From positions 1-41,069 of the forward strand of contig CAYNJC010000037.1 in the NCBI GenBank assembly GCA_964397565.1: a DNA stretch of 41,069 bases. Direction: 5' to 3'. Each line of letters opens with the position of its first letter. Position 1 is the stretch's first letter. The stretch is from JAPLST01 sp964397565 (GTDB lineage Bacteria > Auribacterota > UBA3054 > JAPLST01). The translations under genes and the position numbers were made by a program. The notes under the pieces are model-generated. The model saw only the letters and a program-made list of their open reading frames with translations, did no database searches and was not told where the DNA came from. This document shows positions 8,051 to 15,978 of this stretch, one piece after another.

Positions 8051-10399
8051 TCAGGCCGCGTAGAGTTGCTGCTCAAGTTCGCGGAGTGCCTGCAAATACT
8101 GTTCGCGTCCGCCAAAGGCGTCTATAATCTCGAGCGGGGTGCCGATTTCGCTAATGGGTTGGACGTTCAGGATCGTGAAATCCTCGATCGGCACGATGCC
8201 TTCATCCGCGTACTTTTGCAAGAGCGCGTTGAGCACTTCACGCGCCGTTTCAGTGTACTTGCTGAAGTAATCGCGCTTGCGGACGTTGTCGGCGCGCTCT
8301 TTGCGCGTCTTGGGCGGCTGGCCCCAGGCGATGTGACAGACTAAGTCAAACGCATCGAGGTTGCGGCCCACTTCATCGGAAAGTTCCTGCAGCAAGAGCC
8401 CGCGCTGCTCCAATTCCGCAATGATCGCTGATTTCTGCTCGGCCTGCGACCATGCCCGGAGGAACACATCAAGTGATCGGTACTGGCGCAGGACGGACTT
8501 GCGCGAGTAATCGCGGATGGATTCCGTGATGAGTTTGCCGCCGGCGCCATAATACTGAACGCGCTCGGCCAGGACGCTGACGGGGACATCATCAATCACG
8601 TATTTTACCCGGCGGCCACCTGGCGGCACGGGCGGATCGTTGTCGTCATCGCCACGGGCTAGCTCTTCGCCCGCATCGTCTTCCGGAGGAACAGGTGGCT
8701 CATCGCCATGCGGCTCATAGATCTGGACGGGATCGCCATCGAAATCCGGGTCTGCAAAGAGTTCAGTGGCCTTCTTGAAATCCATGATGGTGAAGAAGAA
8801 TTTGTCGTACTCCTCGCGGATGCGCGTGCCGCGGCCGATGATCTGCTTGAAGAGGGTCATGGACTCGATGCGCTGGTCGAGCACGATCAGTTTGCAGGTC
8901 TGTGCGTCCACGCCGGTCGAGAGCAGCCGCGAGGTTGTGACGACCACGGGAAACCGGCTCTCAGGATCGATGAAATTGTCGAGTTCCTTTTTGCCTTCGT
9001 TGTCGTCGCCGGTGATGCGCATGATGTACTTGGCGTTCACCGCGGCAAGGTCGGCATTCTGGTTGACAAGCGCCTGACGCATGCGTTCGGCGTGGTCAAT
9101 GTCCTCGCAGAAGACGATGGTTTTGTCGAAGCGGTCGGTGAGTCTTAGAAACTCCGTGACCTTGCGCGCGACGAGCTCCGTGCGCTTTTCAAGGACAAGC
9201 GTGCGGTCGAAATCGCGCTGGTTGTAGATGCGGTCTTCGACGAGTTGCCCGTTCTTGTCGCGTTTGCCGGCCGGCGGCCGCCAGCCTTGCAGGTCCTTGT
9301 CAATGTCGATCCGGATGACTTTGTAGGGTGCCAGAAAACCGTCGGCGATGCCTTGGCGCAACGAGTAGGTGTAGATGGGTTCGCCGAAGTAGTCTATGTT
9401 GGAGACGTCGCGGGTTTCCTTCGGTGTGGCGGTCATGCCGATCTGGGTGGCGGAGCTGAAATACTCCAGCACCTCGCGCCAGGCGGAATCGGCGGCGGCG
9501 CTGCCGCGGTGGCATTCATCAACAATGACAAGGTCGAAGAAATTCCGGGAGAACTGTTTGTAGATGTTGCTCTCTTCCTCGGTGCCCGTGACGGCCTGAT
9601 AGAGCGCCAGGTAGATTTCGTAGGACTTGTCCACCTGGCGGTTGGTTATCTTGGTCATGGCCGACTCGAAGGGCTTGAAGTCGTTGATCCGCGTCTGGTC
9701 CACCAGAATATTCCGGTCGGCGAGGAACAGGATGCGCTTCCTGGCGCGGGCACGCCAGAGGCGCCAGATGATTTGAAAAGCCGTGTAGGTTTTGCCCGTG
9801 CCAGTGGCCATGACGAGCAGGATGCGGTCCTCTCCTTTGGCGATGGCTTCCATCGTGCGATTGACAGCGATCTGTTGGTAATAGCGTGGGGCCTTGCCGG
9901 AAGCATCCGCGTGGTAGTCCTGCGTGATGACGGCCTGCTCATCGGGCTTCAGATTTTTTGCAGTGCAATAACGTTGCCACAATTCGGCCGGGGACGGGAA
10001 CGCGTCCAGGGCACATTCGCGTTCGACTGCGCCACTTGTGACGAGACCGTCGTGTTCCAGAAAGCCATCGCCATTGGAACTGTAGCCAAAGGGCACATCC
10101 AAGGCTTGCACACCGGCGAGGGCTTGTTGCATGCCAGCGCCGACGGTATGCGTGTTGTCTTTTGCCTCGATCACGGCGAGCGGGATGCCGGGTTTGTAAT
10201 AGAGCACATAGTCGGCCCGGCGCGCCTCGCCACGCGTTACCCGCGTGCCACGCACCATCACGCGGCCGGCAGTGAACGAGACCTCTTCCCGAATTTGCGT
10301 ATGAAGATCCCATCCGGCAGCAATAAGCGCGGGCGTGATATACTTGGTACAGATATCACGTTCACTCAGGCTCTTCATGTCTTGCACATCCATGCTCAT
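8051..10399 (-). CDS. hsdR: Type I restriction system endonuclease/translocase HsdR (EcoEI type)
   Basis: This 782-residue ATP-dependent DNA translocase and nuclease cleaves unmodified DNA together with HsdM and HsdS. The N-terminal nuclease has Asp63 (RRADYV) and the EAK triad at 78-80 (VIEAKD). The SF2 motor has Walker A (ATGTGKT, ~198-204), DECH at 294-297, TATPK, and a helicase C domain with IIGRGTRIREEY. The C-terminal region (YFSKYTETAREVL...) resembles the EcoEI R C-terminal domain. The start at 10399 is not certain, because Met8 (10378, MKSLSERDICTKYI) is the usual family N-terminus. The gene is complete and shows no broken motif. Confidence 0.95.
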   Translation of the reverse strand: MSMDVQDMKSLSERDICTKYITPALIAAGWDLHTQIREEVSFTAGRVMVRGTRVTRGEARRADYVLYYKPGIPLAVIEAKDNTHTVGAGMQQALAGVQALDVPFGYSSNGDGFLEHDGLVTSGAVERECALDAFPSPAELWQRYCTAKNLKPDEQAVITQDYHADASGKAPRYYQQIAVNRTMEAIAKGEDRILLVMATGTGKTYTAFQIIWRLWRARARKRILFLADRNILVDQTRINDFKPFESAMTKITNRQVDKSYEIYLALYQAVTGTEEESNIYKQFSRNFFDLVIVDECHRGSAAADSAWREVLEYFSSATQIGMTATPKETRDVSNIDYFGEPIYTYSLRQGIADGFLAPYKVIRIDIDKDLQGWRPPAGKRDKNGQLVEDRIYNQRDFDRTLVLEKRTELVARKVTEFLRLTDRFDKTIVFCEDIDHAERMRQALVNQNADLAAVNAKYIMRITGDDNEGKKELDNFIDPESRFPVVVTTSRLLSTGVDAQTCKLIVLDQRIESMTLFKQIIGRGTRIREEYDKFFFTIMDFKKATELFADPDFDGDPVQIYEPHGDEPPVPPEDDAGEELARGDDDNDPPVPPGGRRVKYVIDDVPVSVLAERVQYYGAGGKLITESIRDYSRKSVLRQYRSLDVFLRAWSQAEQKSAIIAELEQRGLLLQELSDEVGRNLDAFDLVCHIAWGQPPKTRKERADNVRKRDYFSKYTETAREVLNALLQKYADEGIVPIEDFTILNVQPISEIGTPLEIIDAFGGREQYLQALRELEQQLYAA

Positions 10400-10449
10400 C
10401 TCATTGTAACTTTCCCCTATTCACAACAGCCAGGCGGCGCCGTGCCGAA

Positions 10450-10458
10450 AGTATACCA
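10450..10458 (-). promoter_or_regulatory. Possible extended -10 promoter for hsdR
   Basis: The minus strand reads TGGTATACT (extended -10, TGnTATACT), about 50 bp upstream of the hsdR ATG and inside the 93-bp gap after the preceding gene. No good -35 box lies 17 bp upstream. It could let hsdR be transcribed apart from the first gene. Confidence 0.35.
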
Positions 10459-10492
10459 TAATCACAAGGAATACGCGGTGCATGCCGCGCGT

Positions 10493-11176
10493 TCAGGCTC
10501 TGCTGCGCAGGCGGCGGAAAAAGCGCTTGATGGCCACCCGCACCCGCATGAGCCAGGTGATCTTGCCGCCCTCCAGCCGCACTCTGAGCTCGACATAGAA
10601 GCGGCCCAGTGAACGCACCAGCAGCCTGAAGAGGTCGTCCTTGCCCTCGGTCTTGCCGCGACAGATATGGTCGTGACACCCAATCGCCACGGCTTGCACC
10701 GGCACACACAGTTGAATCTTCGTCAGCGCATCCATGTCCAGATCTTTGTCGGCCGACTCGATCTGCATCGCCGCCGCGCGAACGCCATGCCGGTCCCGGG
10801 CATATTCCTCGTAGCGCATGGTGATCAGCTTCTCCCAATCACGCAGATGCTTGGCTTCAATGCCCAAGTTCCGCAACGAGTCGATATGCGCTTTGGGAAT
10901 GCACTTGCCCAGATCGGCGAGGTAGGTGCGCTTTTCGTCGTCCTCCATCCGCAGATCGGGCGCCTCGAGCACCAGCATGATCAGAATCAATGCGCCCACC
11001 AGCAGCTCGTTGAAAATCCGGTCTTGCTCGCCCTGACTTAACTGGTCAAAACCCGCCAGGTGGCGGAATTTCTTGTCGCGAAACAGAGTGAAGGCGGCAC
11101 TCGCGGCCGCTTGCACCAAATTCGACGCCGTCGCGGCGGCCAACTGATCGAGTGTTTCAAACTGCGGTGTGGTCAT
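10493..11176 (-). CDS. Hypothetical protein heading the restriction operon
   Basis: This 227-residue protein is not recognised. It starts at an ATG preceded by GGAAAAG. It contains one hydrophobic stretch (ELLVGALILIMLVLEAP, ~58-74), a largely helical hydrophilic middle, and a strongly basic end (RVRVAIKRFFRRLRSRA). A good promoter lies 65 bp upstream, and hsdR follows after 93 bp on the same strand. It may be an accessory gene of the restriction locus or simply a neighbour. Base composition resembles the flanking genes. Confidence 0.75.
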   Translation of the reverse strand: MTTPQFETLDQLAAATASNLVQAAASAAFTLFRDKKFRHLAGFDQLSQGEQDRIFNELLVGALILIMLVLEAPDLRMEDDEKRTYLADLGKCIPKAHIDSLRNLGIEAKHLRDWEKLITMRYEEYARDRHGVRAAAMQIESADKDLDMDALTKIQLCVPVQAVAIGCHDHICRGKTEGKDDLFRLLVRSLGRFYVELRVRLEGGKITWLMRVRVAIKRFFRRLRSRA

Positions 11177-11241
11177 CTTTTCCAGTGAACGTTGTGCGCG
11201 TGCTGTCAGGCTACCCAGATGCGCACTGCAATCTATGCAAA

Positions 11242-11270
11242 ATAATACCGCGCTGGCGTTGTCTTGTCAA
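11242..11270 (-). promoter_or_regulatory. Promoter of the restriction operon
   Basis: The minus strand has TTGACA (11265-11270), 17 bp, then TATTAT (11242-11247). Transcription would start near 11235, giving a leader of about 58 nt to the ATG at 11176. Confidence 0.85.
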
Positions 11271-11355
11271 CTGGTCATCCTCGCTTTTCTGCCAGCGGCC
11301 ACACACGGAACGCCGTTGCACGGCTGCGTACCGGCGCATTTCGGATAGTACACAA

Positions 11356-11428
11356 GAGTATCAAATATCCAACACTCAATGAAGCGGAAATTAACATCCA
11401 ACCTTGAACTTTACACCTTAAACTCGGC
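11356..11428. repeat. R3-like repeat and gene-end module
   Basis: Positions 11356-11381 hold an R3-like string (GTATCAAATATCCAACACTC). Positions 11400-11428 hold a module (ACCTTGAACTTTACACC, TTAAACTCGGCT) that recurs with small changes at 22706-22735 (CCTTCAACTTTAAACTCGGC). The second block contains the stop codon and last codons of the isomerase-like gene. Confidence 0.65.
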
Positions 11429-12211
11429 TGCGCCGACGCCCCGTTCACTGAGCACCGACAGCAGCGCCAACGCGCGCGGCAGGCTTTCTGACGCAGTATT
11501 CAAGTCGGCTTCGATGGACATTGTGCCGTGGTAGTGCGCCGCGCGCAGGGCCGCGAAGAACGCGCCAAAATCACAGTCCTCGCTGCCCGGCGCCTTGCGA
11601 TGGGCGGTCGTCGCAATATGGGTGTGCACAATCAAATCGGCATTGGCGATGATCGCGTCCGTTGTCTCGTTTTCCTGCGACCAGTGAAACGCGTCGACCA
11701 GCAAACGGATCGCCGGGTGATGCACCGCGCGCACCAGCGCGGCCGTTTCCGTAATCGTAGTGAGCAGATTGCATTCGCGCCGGCGCAGCGGCTCGACTGC
11801 AATGGTGACATGATGCGCCGCCGCCGTTTGCCCGAGCATCAGGCAAAACGCGCGCAATTGCGTGAACGCCCGCGCACGCTCAAAGCCATCCGGCACCGTG
11901 CGTGCGCCGCCGGAACCGAACACCACGATGGGCACGCCCGCCCGTTGCGCCCGCGTGCATACCGTGCGGACATGGCGCTGCAACGCCGCGCCATCCACTG
12001 CCGGCCCGACCACTTTCATGCTGCCCGGCAGCAGGCAATTCAGCGCCAGGCACGGCAGCGGCCCGGCCTGCAACCTTGCCAGTGCGACCTTGAAGGCCGC
12101 CTCGTCTTCGGTCGGCTTCAGCAAGCCGTCGACGCTCAACTCAAGATAATCATAGCCGTGTTGCGCCAGCAACGGCATCAGATCCAATCCACCACAGACG
12201 CCAAATTTCAT
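11411..12211 (-). CDS. Sugar-phosphate isomerase/epimerase-like TIM barrel protein
   Basis: This 266-residue protein has the AP-endonuclease-2-like TIM-barrel pattern used by many sugar isomerases and epimerases: MKFGVCGGLDLMPLL at the start, IAVEPLRRRECN, LLVDAFHW, LIVHTHIA and MSIEAD. The acidic and His residues in these strands are the likely metal and substrate ligands. The substrate cannot be told. The last residues GVGAAEFKV and the TAA stop are encoded by a repeat module also present at 22706-22735, so the natural C-terminus may have been altered. It lies 117 bp after rsmE on the same strand. Confidence 0.8.
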   Translation of the reverse strand: MKFGVCGGLDLMPLLAQHGYDYLELSVDGLLKPTEDEAAFKVALARLQAGPLPCLALNCLLPGSMKVVGPAVDGAALQRHVRTVCTRAQRAGVPIVVFGSGGARTVPDGFERARAFTQLRAFCLMLGQTAAAHHVTIAVEPLRRRECNLLTTITETAALVRAVHHPAIRLLVDAFHWSQENETTDAIIANADLIVHTHIATTAHRKAPGSEDCDFGAFFAALRAAHYHGTMSIEADLNTASESLPRALALLSVLSERGVGAAEFKV

Positions 12212-12223
12212 GACCGTCGTTAC

Positions 12224-12418
12224 AGGGTTCAGGGTTCAGGGCTGAGGGTCAGCCTTCCATATTTCATATTTCAGCTTTCAGCCTTAAGCCTTCCGCTTTC
12301 CGCTTTTCTTCGTCCCCCGTCCTTCGTCTCACGGCTCCCGCCGACCTTGGATATTGGACATTCCTTGTTGGATATTCGATGTTCGGTTCCCGCTCCTTGG
12401 TCCGCGGTCCTCGGTCAG
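12224..12418. repeat. Mini-repeat cluster (R1, R3 types) between rsmE and isomerase gene
   Basis: The stretch holds R1 units (GGGTTCAGGGTTCAGGG, 12226-12241), a run of TTTCAGCTTTCAGCC-like and CCTTCCGCTTTCCGC units, and R3-like units (GGATATTGGACATTCC, GATATTCGATGTTCGG, ~12350-12387). The part from 12329 to 12418 is translated as the tail of rsmE. Confidence 0.75.
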
Positions 12419-13138
12419 CGGATCACCGAACCCAGGCACCAGCAGCAGAGCGGCGGCGACGATGGCGGCTGTCTCTGCGCGCAAGACATTCTGATGCAGG
12501 CGCGTGGCGCGCCAGCCAGCCGCCTGCGCGGCCGCCACTTCCGTGTCGCTCCAGCCGCCTTCGGGGCCGATCATTACGGCCACTTCGGCCGGCGCGCGGG
12601 GCGCAATCAGCTCGCACAGGTCACTTCCCGTGCGGTCGGCAATCAGCCGCAGTTGTCGTGTGCACGCGAGCGCATCGTCAAACGCAAGGGGTGCGGCCAC
12701 CTGCATGGGCGCGCCACCGCATTGCCGGGCGGCATCATCGCAAATGCGTTGCCAGCGCGCCCGCTTATGCTGCGGTTCTTTGTGCAGTTTGACCACGGTA
12801 AATTCGGTGATCAGCGGGATGCACACAGGCACGCCCAGCTCGGTGCATTTTTGCAGGACGATATCAAAGCGGTCTTCCGGGAGCAGGGCTGGCAACAGGG
12901 TCAGCGCGCACGGCGGCGCCGGCGCTGGCGTGCGCCATGCACCGATGGTTACGCACAGCTCTGGTTCGAGCGTCGCAATGTCTGCCGGCGCGCAGCGGCC
13001 ATGCCGGTCAAGGCACTCAATCTTCTCACCCCGCGTCACCCGGCGCACATGGCGCAGATGATGCGCTTGCTCGTCCGGCACGCTGATAATCGAACCCGCG
13101 GGCGGCAGTTCGTCAAGCAGAATGCGAAAGACAGACAT
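12329..13138 (-). CDS. rsmE: 16S rRNA m3U1498 methyltransferase RsmE with repeat-encoded tail
   Basis: RsmE methylates U1498 of 16S rRNA at N3 using SAM. The N-terminal PUA-like part has HHLRHVRRV. The SPOUT knot has ALLPEDRFDIVLQKCTELGV, MIGPEGGWSDTE (~189-200) and the closing LHQNVLRAETAAI (~214-226). The family normally ends soon after this helix with a 'GD' strand, matched here by GFGDP at ~236-240. The remaining 29 residues (LTEDRGPRSGNRTSN and IQQGMSNIQGRREP) are translated R3-type and related repeats and are not part of the fold. The gene follows dnaJ after 74 bp that contain R1 units. Confidence 0.93.
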   Translation of the reverse strand: MSVFRILLDELPPAGSIISVPDEQAHHLRHVRRVTRGEKIECLDRHGRCAPADIATLEPELCVTIGAWRTPAPAPPCALTLLPALLPEDRFDIVLQKCTELGVPVCIPLITEFTVVKLHKEPQHKRARWQRICDDAARQCGGAPMQVAAPLAFDDALACTRQLRLIADRTGSDLCELIAPRAPAEVAVMIGPEGGWSDTEVAAAQAAGWRATRLHQNVLRAETAAIVAAALLLVPGFGDPLTEDRGPRSGNRTSNIQQGMSNIQGRREP

Positions 13139-13151
13139 GGGGCAATCGGTG

Positions 13152-13180
13152 GTCAGGGTTCAGGGTTCAGATTTCAGGTT
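13152..13180. repeat. R1 repeat between dnaJ and rsmE
   Basis: Tandem TTCAGGG/TTTCAGG units (GTCAGGGTTCAGGGTTCAG and onward) fill most of the short gap downstream of dnaJ. Confidence 0.75.
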
Positions 13181-13212
13181 TGAAGCAGCAAGTATCCGAC
13201 AGCATTTTGCAC

Positions 13213-14352
13213 TCAGGACTTTGAGAAGAGGCGCGCGACTTTTTCAAAGAAGCTCTGCGATTGCGGATGCGCCGTCTCGCCGCAGGCGGCGGCGAAGTGC
13301 TGGAGCAGCTCGCTTTGCTCGCGATTGAGATTGGTCGGCGTCTCGACCAGCACGCGCACGAAATGATCGCCCAGATAGCCCTCGAGATTGCGCATGCCTT
13401 TGCCTTTCATGCGAAAGAGCTTGCCCGACTGCGTGCCGGGCGGCACTTTCAGCAGCATGGGCCCGTGGACGGTGGGCACTTCAATGTCGCAGCCCAGCGC
13501 CGCATGCGGAAATGAAATCGGCACTTCGCAGACAATATTGTCGCCATCGCGCTGAAAGACATCATGGGCGCGCACATGCAGAATCACATACAGATTGCCG
13601 GCCGGCGCGCCGCGCGTGCCGGCTTCGCCTTCACCGCTGACTTTCAGGCGCGCGCCAGTGTCCACGCCGGCGGGTATTTTCACTTTCAGCTTTTTGCGCT
13701 GTGCGACCAGCCCGCTGCCCTCGCACGCGCGACAGGGCTTCTCGATGACGCGGCCGGCGCCGCGACAGACCGGGCACGGCTGCGCAATGGTGAAGAATCC
13801 TTGTGACATGCGCACTTGGCCGGCGCCGCCGCAATGGCGGCAGACCGCCGGCTTGGTTCCCGGCGCTGAACCGCTGCCGCCGCAGTCACTGCAATGGACA
13901 TGCTTGCTGATTTCGATCTGGCGCTCAACGCCCTTGACCGCGTCCATGAAATCAAGTTCGAGATCGAGGCGCAAGTCCGAGCCACGCTGCCCGCCATCGC
14001 GGGTGCGGCGCGTGCCGCCGAAGAACGACTCGAACAAACCGCCGCCAAACATACTCTCGAAGATATCGGAAAATTCATCGGCATGCGTAAAGTCAGTCCA
14101 TTGGAAGCCGCGCCCGCCAAAGGCTTGTTTGACACCCTCGGCGCCGTATTGGTCATACAGGCGGCGTTTGTCCGGATCGCTCAGAACTTCATACGCCTCG
14201 GAGATGCGCTTGAACATTTCCTCAGCCTGCTTGTCACCTTGATTCTTATCTGGGTGATACTTGACGGCCATTTTACGGAAGGCCTTCTTGACGTCTTCGG
14301 GTGCGGCGGTACGCGCCAAACCTAAGAGATGGTAATAGTCATCTTGTGCCAT
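13213..14352 (-). CDS. dnaJ: Chaperone DnaJ
   Basis: This 379-residue type I J-protein stimulates DnaK ATPase and delivers clients. The J domain (1-70) has HPD at 33-35. A Gly/Phe-rich linker follows (FGGRGFQW; MFGGGLFESFFGG). The zinc-binding region has four CxxCxGxG modules: CSDCGGSG, CRHCGGAG, CPVCRGAG and CRACEGSG. Two beta-barrel C-terminal domains and a short tail complete it. grpE lies 26 bp upstream in the same direction; no dnaK is present in this window. Confidence 0.97.
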   Translation of the reverse strand: MAQDDYYHLLGLARTAAPEDVKKAFRKMAVKYHPDKNQGDKQAEEMFKRISEAYEVLSDPDKRRLYDQYGAEGVKQAFGGRGFQWTDFTHADEFSDIFESMFGGGLFESFFGGTRRTRDGGQRGSDLRLDLELDFMDAVKGVERQIEISKHVHCSDCGGSGSAPGTKPAVCRHCGGAGQVRMSQGFFTIAQPCPVCRGAGRVIEKPCRACEGSGLVAQRKKLKVKIPAGVDTGARLKVSGEGEAGTRGAPAGNLYVILHVRAHDVFQRDGDNIVCEVPISFPHAALGCDIEVPTVHGPMLLKVPPGTQSGKLFRMKGKGMRNLEGYLGDHFVRVLVETPTNLNREQSELLQHFAAACGETAHPQSQSFFEKVARLFSKS

Positions 14353-14378
14353 GAAAAATATGCGTGGGCTGGCAACGG

Positions 14379-14957
14379 TTATGCGGCGGACGGGTCGGGC
14401 AACGCGGCGGCCACGACGACGCGCGCCGGGCGCAGGATTTTGTCGCGAAAGGTGTAGCCGGATTGCAGTTCGGCCATGACCGTGCCCGGTGCGGCCTCGT
14501 TCGTCGGCACTTGCTGGAGGGCTTCATGGCGGTTTGGGTCAAACGCCACGCCCTTGGTCTGCAGCGGGCACACGCCGAATTTCTCGAGCAGTTTTACGAG
14601 TTGCTTCTGAATCAGGTCGAGGCCGTCAACGATCACGCGCGGATCGGTCTCATTGCGGTCGGCATCCAGCGCGCGCGTGAGATTGTCGGCGACATCGAGT
14701 AACTCATAGAGCACATCCCGGCCGGCATACTTCAGCAATTCGCTGCGCTCCTTGATGGCGCGCTTGCGGTAATTATCCAACTCGGCCAGGGCGTACATGT
14801 ATTTGGATTTCCATTCTTCGGCGTGCGCAGCCCGGTCGCGCAGTGTTTTTTGTTCATCCAGGCTGAGCGGCGCATCCGGTTCGGCCGGCGTGACGGTGTC
14901 GGGTGCCGGCGTGTCAAGCGGTTGTTCGGGATTGTGTTTGTTGTGTTTTTTGCTCAT
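14379..14957 (-). CDS. grpE: Nucleotide exchange factor GrpE
   Basis: This 192-residue protein releases ADP from DnaK. A disordered Pro/Glu-rich N-terminus is followed by a long coiled coil (LDEQKTLRDRAAHAEEWKSK, then ALAELDNYRKRAIKER) and the beta-wing domain (GVAFDPNRHEALQQVP, SGYTFRDKILRPARVVVA). Both conserved signatures, NYRKR and GY..rdk.lRpA.V.V, are intact. The ATG at 14957 (MSKKHNKHNPEQ) is preferred over an in-frame upstream start at 14981. The 103 bp between it and the PHP stop hold R1 and R3 repeats. Confidence 0.95.
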   Translation of the reverse strand: MSKKHNKHNPEQPLDTPAPDTVTPAEPDAPLSLDEQKTLRDRAAHAEEWKSKYMYALAELDNYRKRAIKERSELLKYAGRDVLYELLDVADNLTRALDADRNETDPRVIVDGLDLIQKQLVKLLEKFGVCPLQTKGVAFDPNRHEALQQVPTNEAAPGTVMAELQSGYTFRDKILRPARVVVAAALPDPSAA

Positions 14958-14996
14958 GAGCAGAGTGCGGTCAAGGGTCAAGGATTCAGCGAATGC

Positions 14997-15087
14997 GAAT
15001 ATCGAATATCGAACAAGGAATATCGAAGGCCGAAGTATCTGCGCAGGACTTCATCATTGGTCATTCCTTGTTCGATATTGGATATTC
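14997..15087. repeat. Inverted R3 pair (small palindromic element)
   Basis: Arm 1 (14997-15021) reads GAATATCGAATATCGAAC and continues AAGGAAT. Arm 2 (15063-15087) is its reverse complement with one mismatch. They enclose 41 bp. The right arm forms the last codons of the PHP gene. Confidence 0.85.
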
Positions 15088-15978
15088 ATCAGGGTTCAGG
15101 GCTTGAGGGCGTTGTTGATAGTGCATGATCGTGGTGAAGCACTCATCCGGCACGCACAAATTGCCGAAGCCGCAGCCGAGCTTGAGTTCGGGCTTGTGGG
15201 CGCCATGAAAGTCGGAACCGCCGGTGATCAGCAGGCCCAGGCGCGCAGCCAGCGCGCAATACTGTTCGGATTCGTGCGCCGTGTGCGCGGCATAGTAGAC
15301 TTCGATGCCGGCGAGGCCATAGGCGCACAGGGGTGCGAGCAAGGTTGCCAGGGTGGGCATGCTTTTGACGCGCAGAGTGCGCGGATGGGCCAGAACGGCG
15401 ACACCACCAGCGTGGACGATCATTTCGATCGCGGTGCGTTGTGGCAGGATGCGCTTGGGCACATAGGCCGGGGCATGATCGCCGATGTAGCGGTCAAAGG
15501 CTTCCTGGATGGATTTGACGTAGCCCTTGTGTAACAACACCGCGGCGATATGCGGGCGCCCGACGACATCGCAGGCGGCATGCCGGCAGACGTCATCATA
15601 GGAGATAGCGACCCCCAGTGCGCGCAGACGTTCGAGGATCAGCGGGTTGCGCACATGACGGTTGTCACGCATGGTGGCGAGCGGCGTCAAACTGGCCGGC
15701 GTGGTGGCATCCCAGCGCGGAAAATAGCCCAGGATATGCATTTCGCCATCATCGGCGCGCTGGCTATCGGGATTGGTGTACTCGGCGCTGATTTCGACCC
15801 CCGCCACGGCCGGCATGCCCAGCGCGCGGGCCGCGGCGAGGAACTCATCGTTGCCGATGGTCGTATCGTGATCCGTCAAGGCAATGCCGGCCAGACCAAG
15901 CGTCTGCGCCAGCTGCGGCAGCCGACCAGGATCATAGGTGCCATCCGAACAATTGCTGTGCACATGCAGATCAACCAT
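15061..15978 (-). CDS. PHP-domain phosphoesterase (TrpH/RNase AM-like)
   Basis: This 305-residue protein has the metal-dependent PHP fold. It shows DLHVHSNCSDGTYDP (metal-binding His-x-His and Asp), ALTDHDT, AGVEISAEY, LAHPRTL and GGSDFHGAHKP. These match the YciV/TrpH group, which hydrolyses nucleoside 3',5'-bisphosphates or trims RNA 5' ends; the exact substrate here is inference. The ATG at 15978 begins the first strand and overlaps the upstream gene end. The last residues (ALNPDEYPISNKE) are translated R1 and R3 repeat, so the stop codon lies in the right arm of the inverted R3 pair. Confidence 0.88.
   Translation of the reverse strand: MVDLHVHSNCSDGTYDPGRLPQLAQTLGLAGIALTDHDTTIGNDEFLAAARALGMPAVAGVEISAEYTNPDSQRADDGEMHILGYFPRWDATTPASLTPLATMRDNRHVRNPLILERLRALGVAISYDDVCRHAACDVVGRPHIAAVLLHKGYVKSIQEAFDRYIGDHAPAYVPKRILPQRTAIEMIVHAGGVAVLAHPRTLRVKSMPTLATLLAPLCAYGLAGIEVYYAAHTAHESEQYCALAARLGLLITGGSDFHGAHKPELKLGCGFGNLCVPDECFTTIMHYQQRPQALNPDEYPISNKE

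Noticed and set aside
8032..8115. 28-codon N-terminal extension of HsdM
   Set aside because: It overlaps the hsdR end and precedes the conserved HsdM N-terminus.
9245..10612. 455-codon plus-strand open frame opposite hsdR
   Set aside because: HsdR motifs on the minus strand are unambiguous.
11528..13183. 551-codon plus-strand open frame opposite the isomerase gene and rsmE
   Set aside because: It spans two recognised genes and the repeats between them; no family features.
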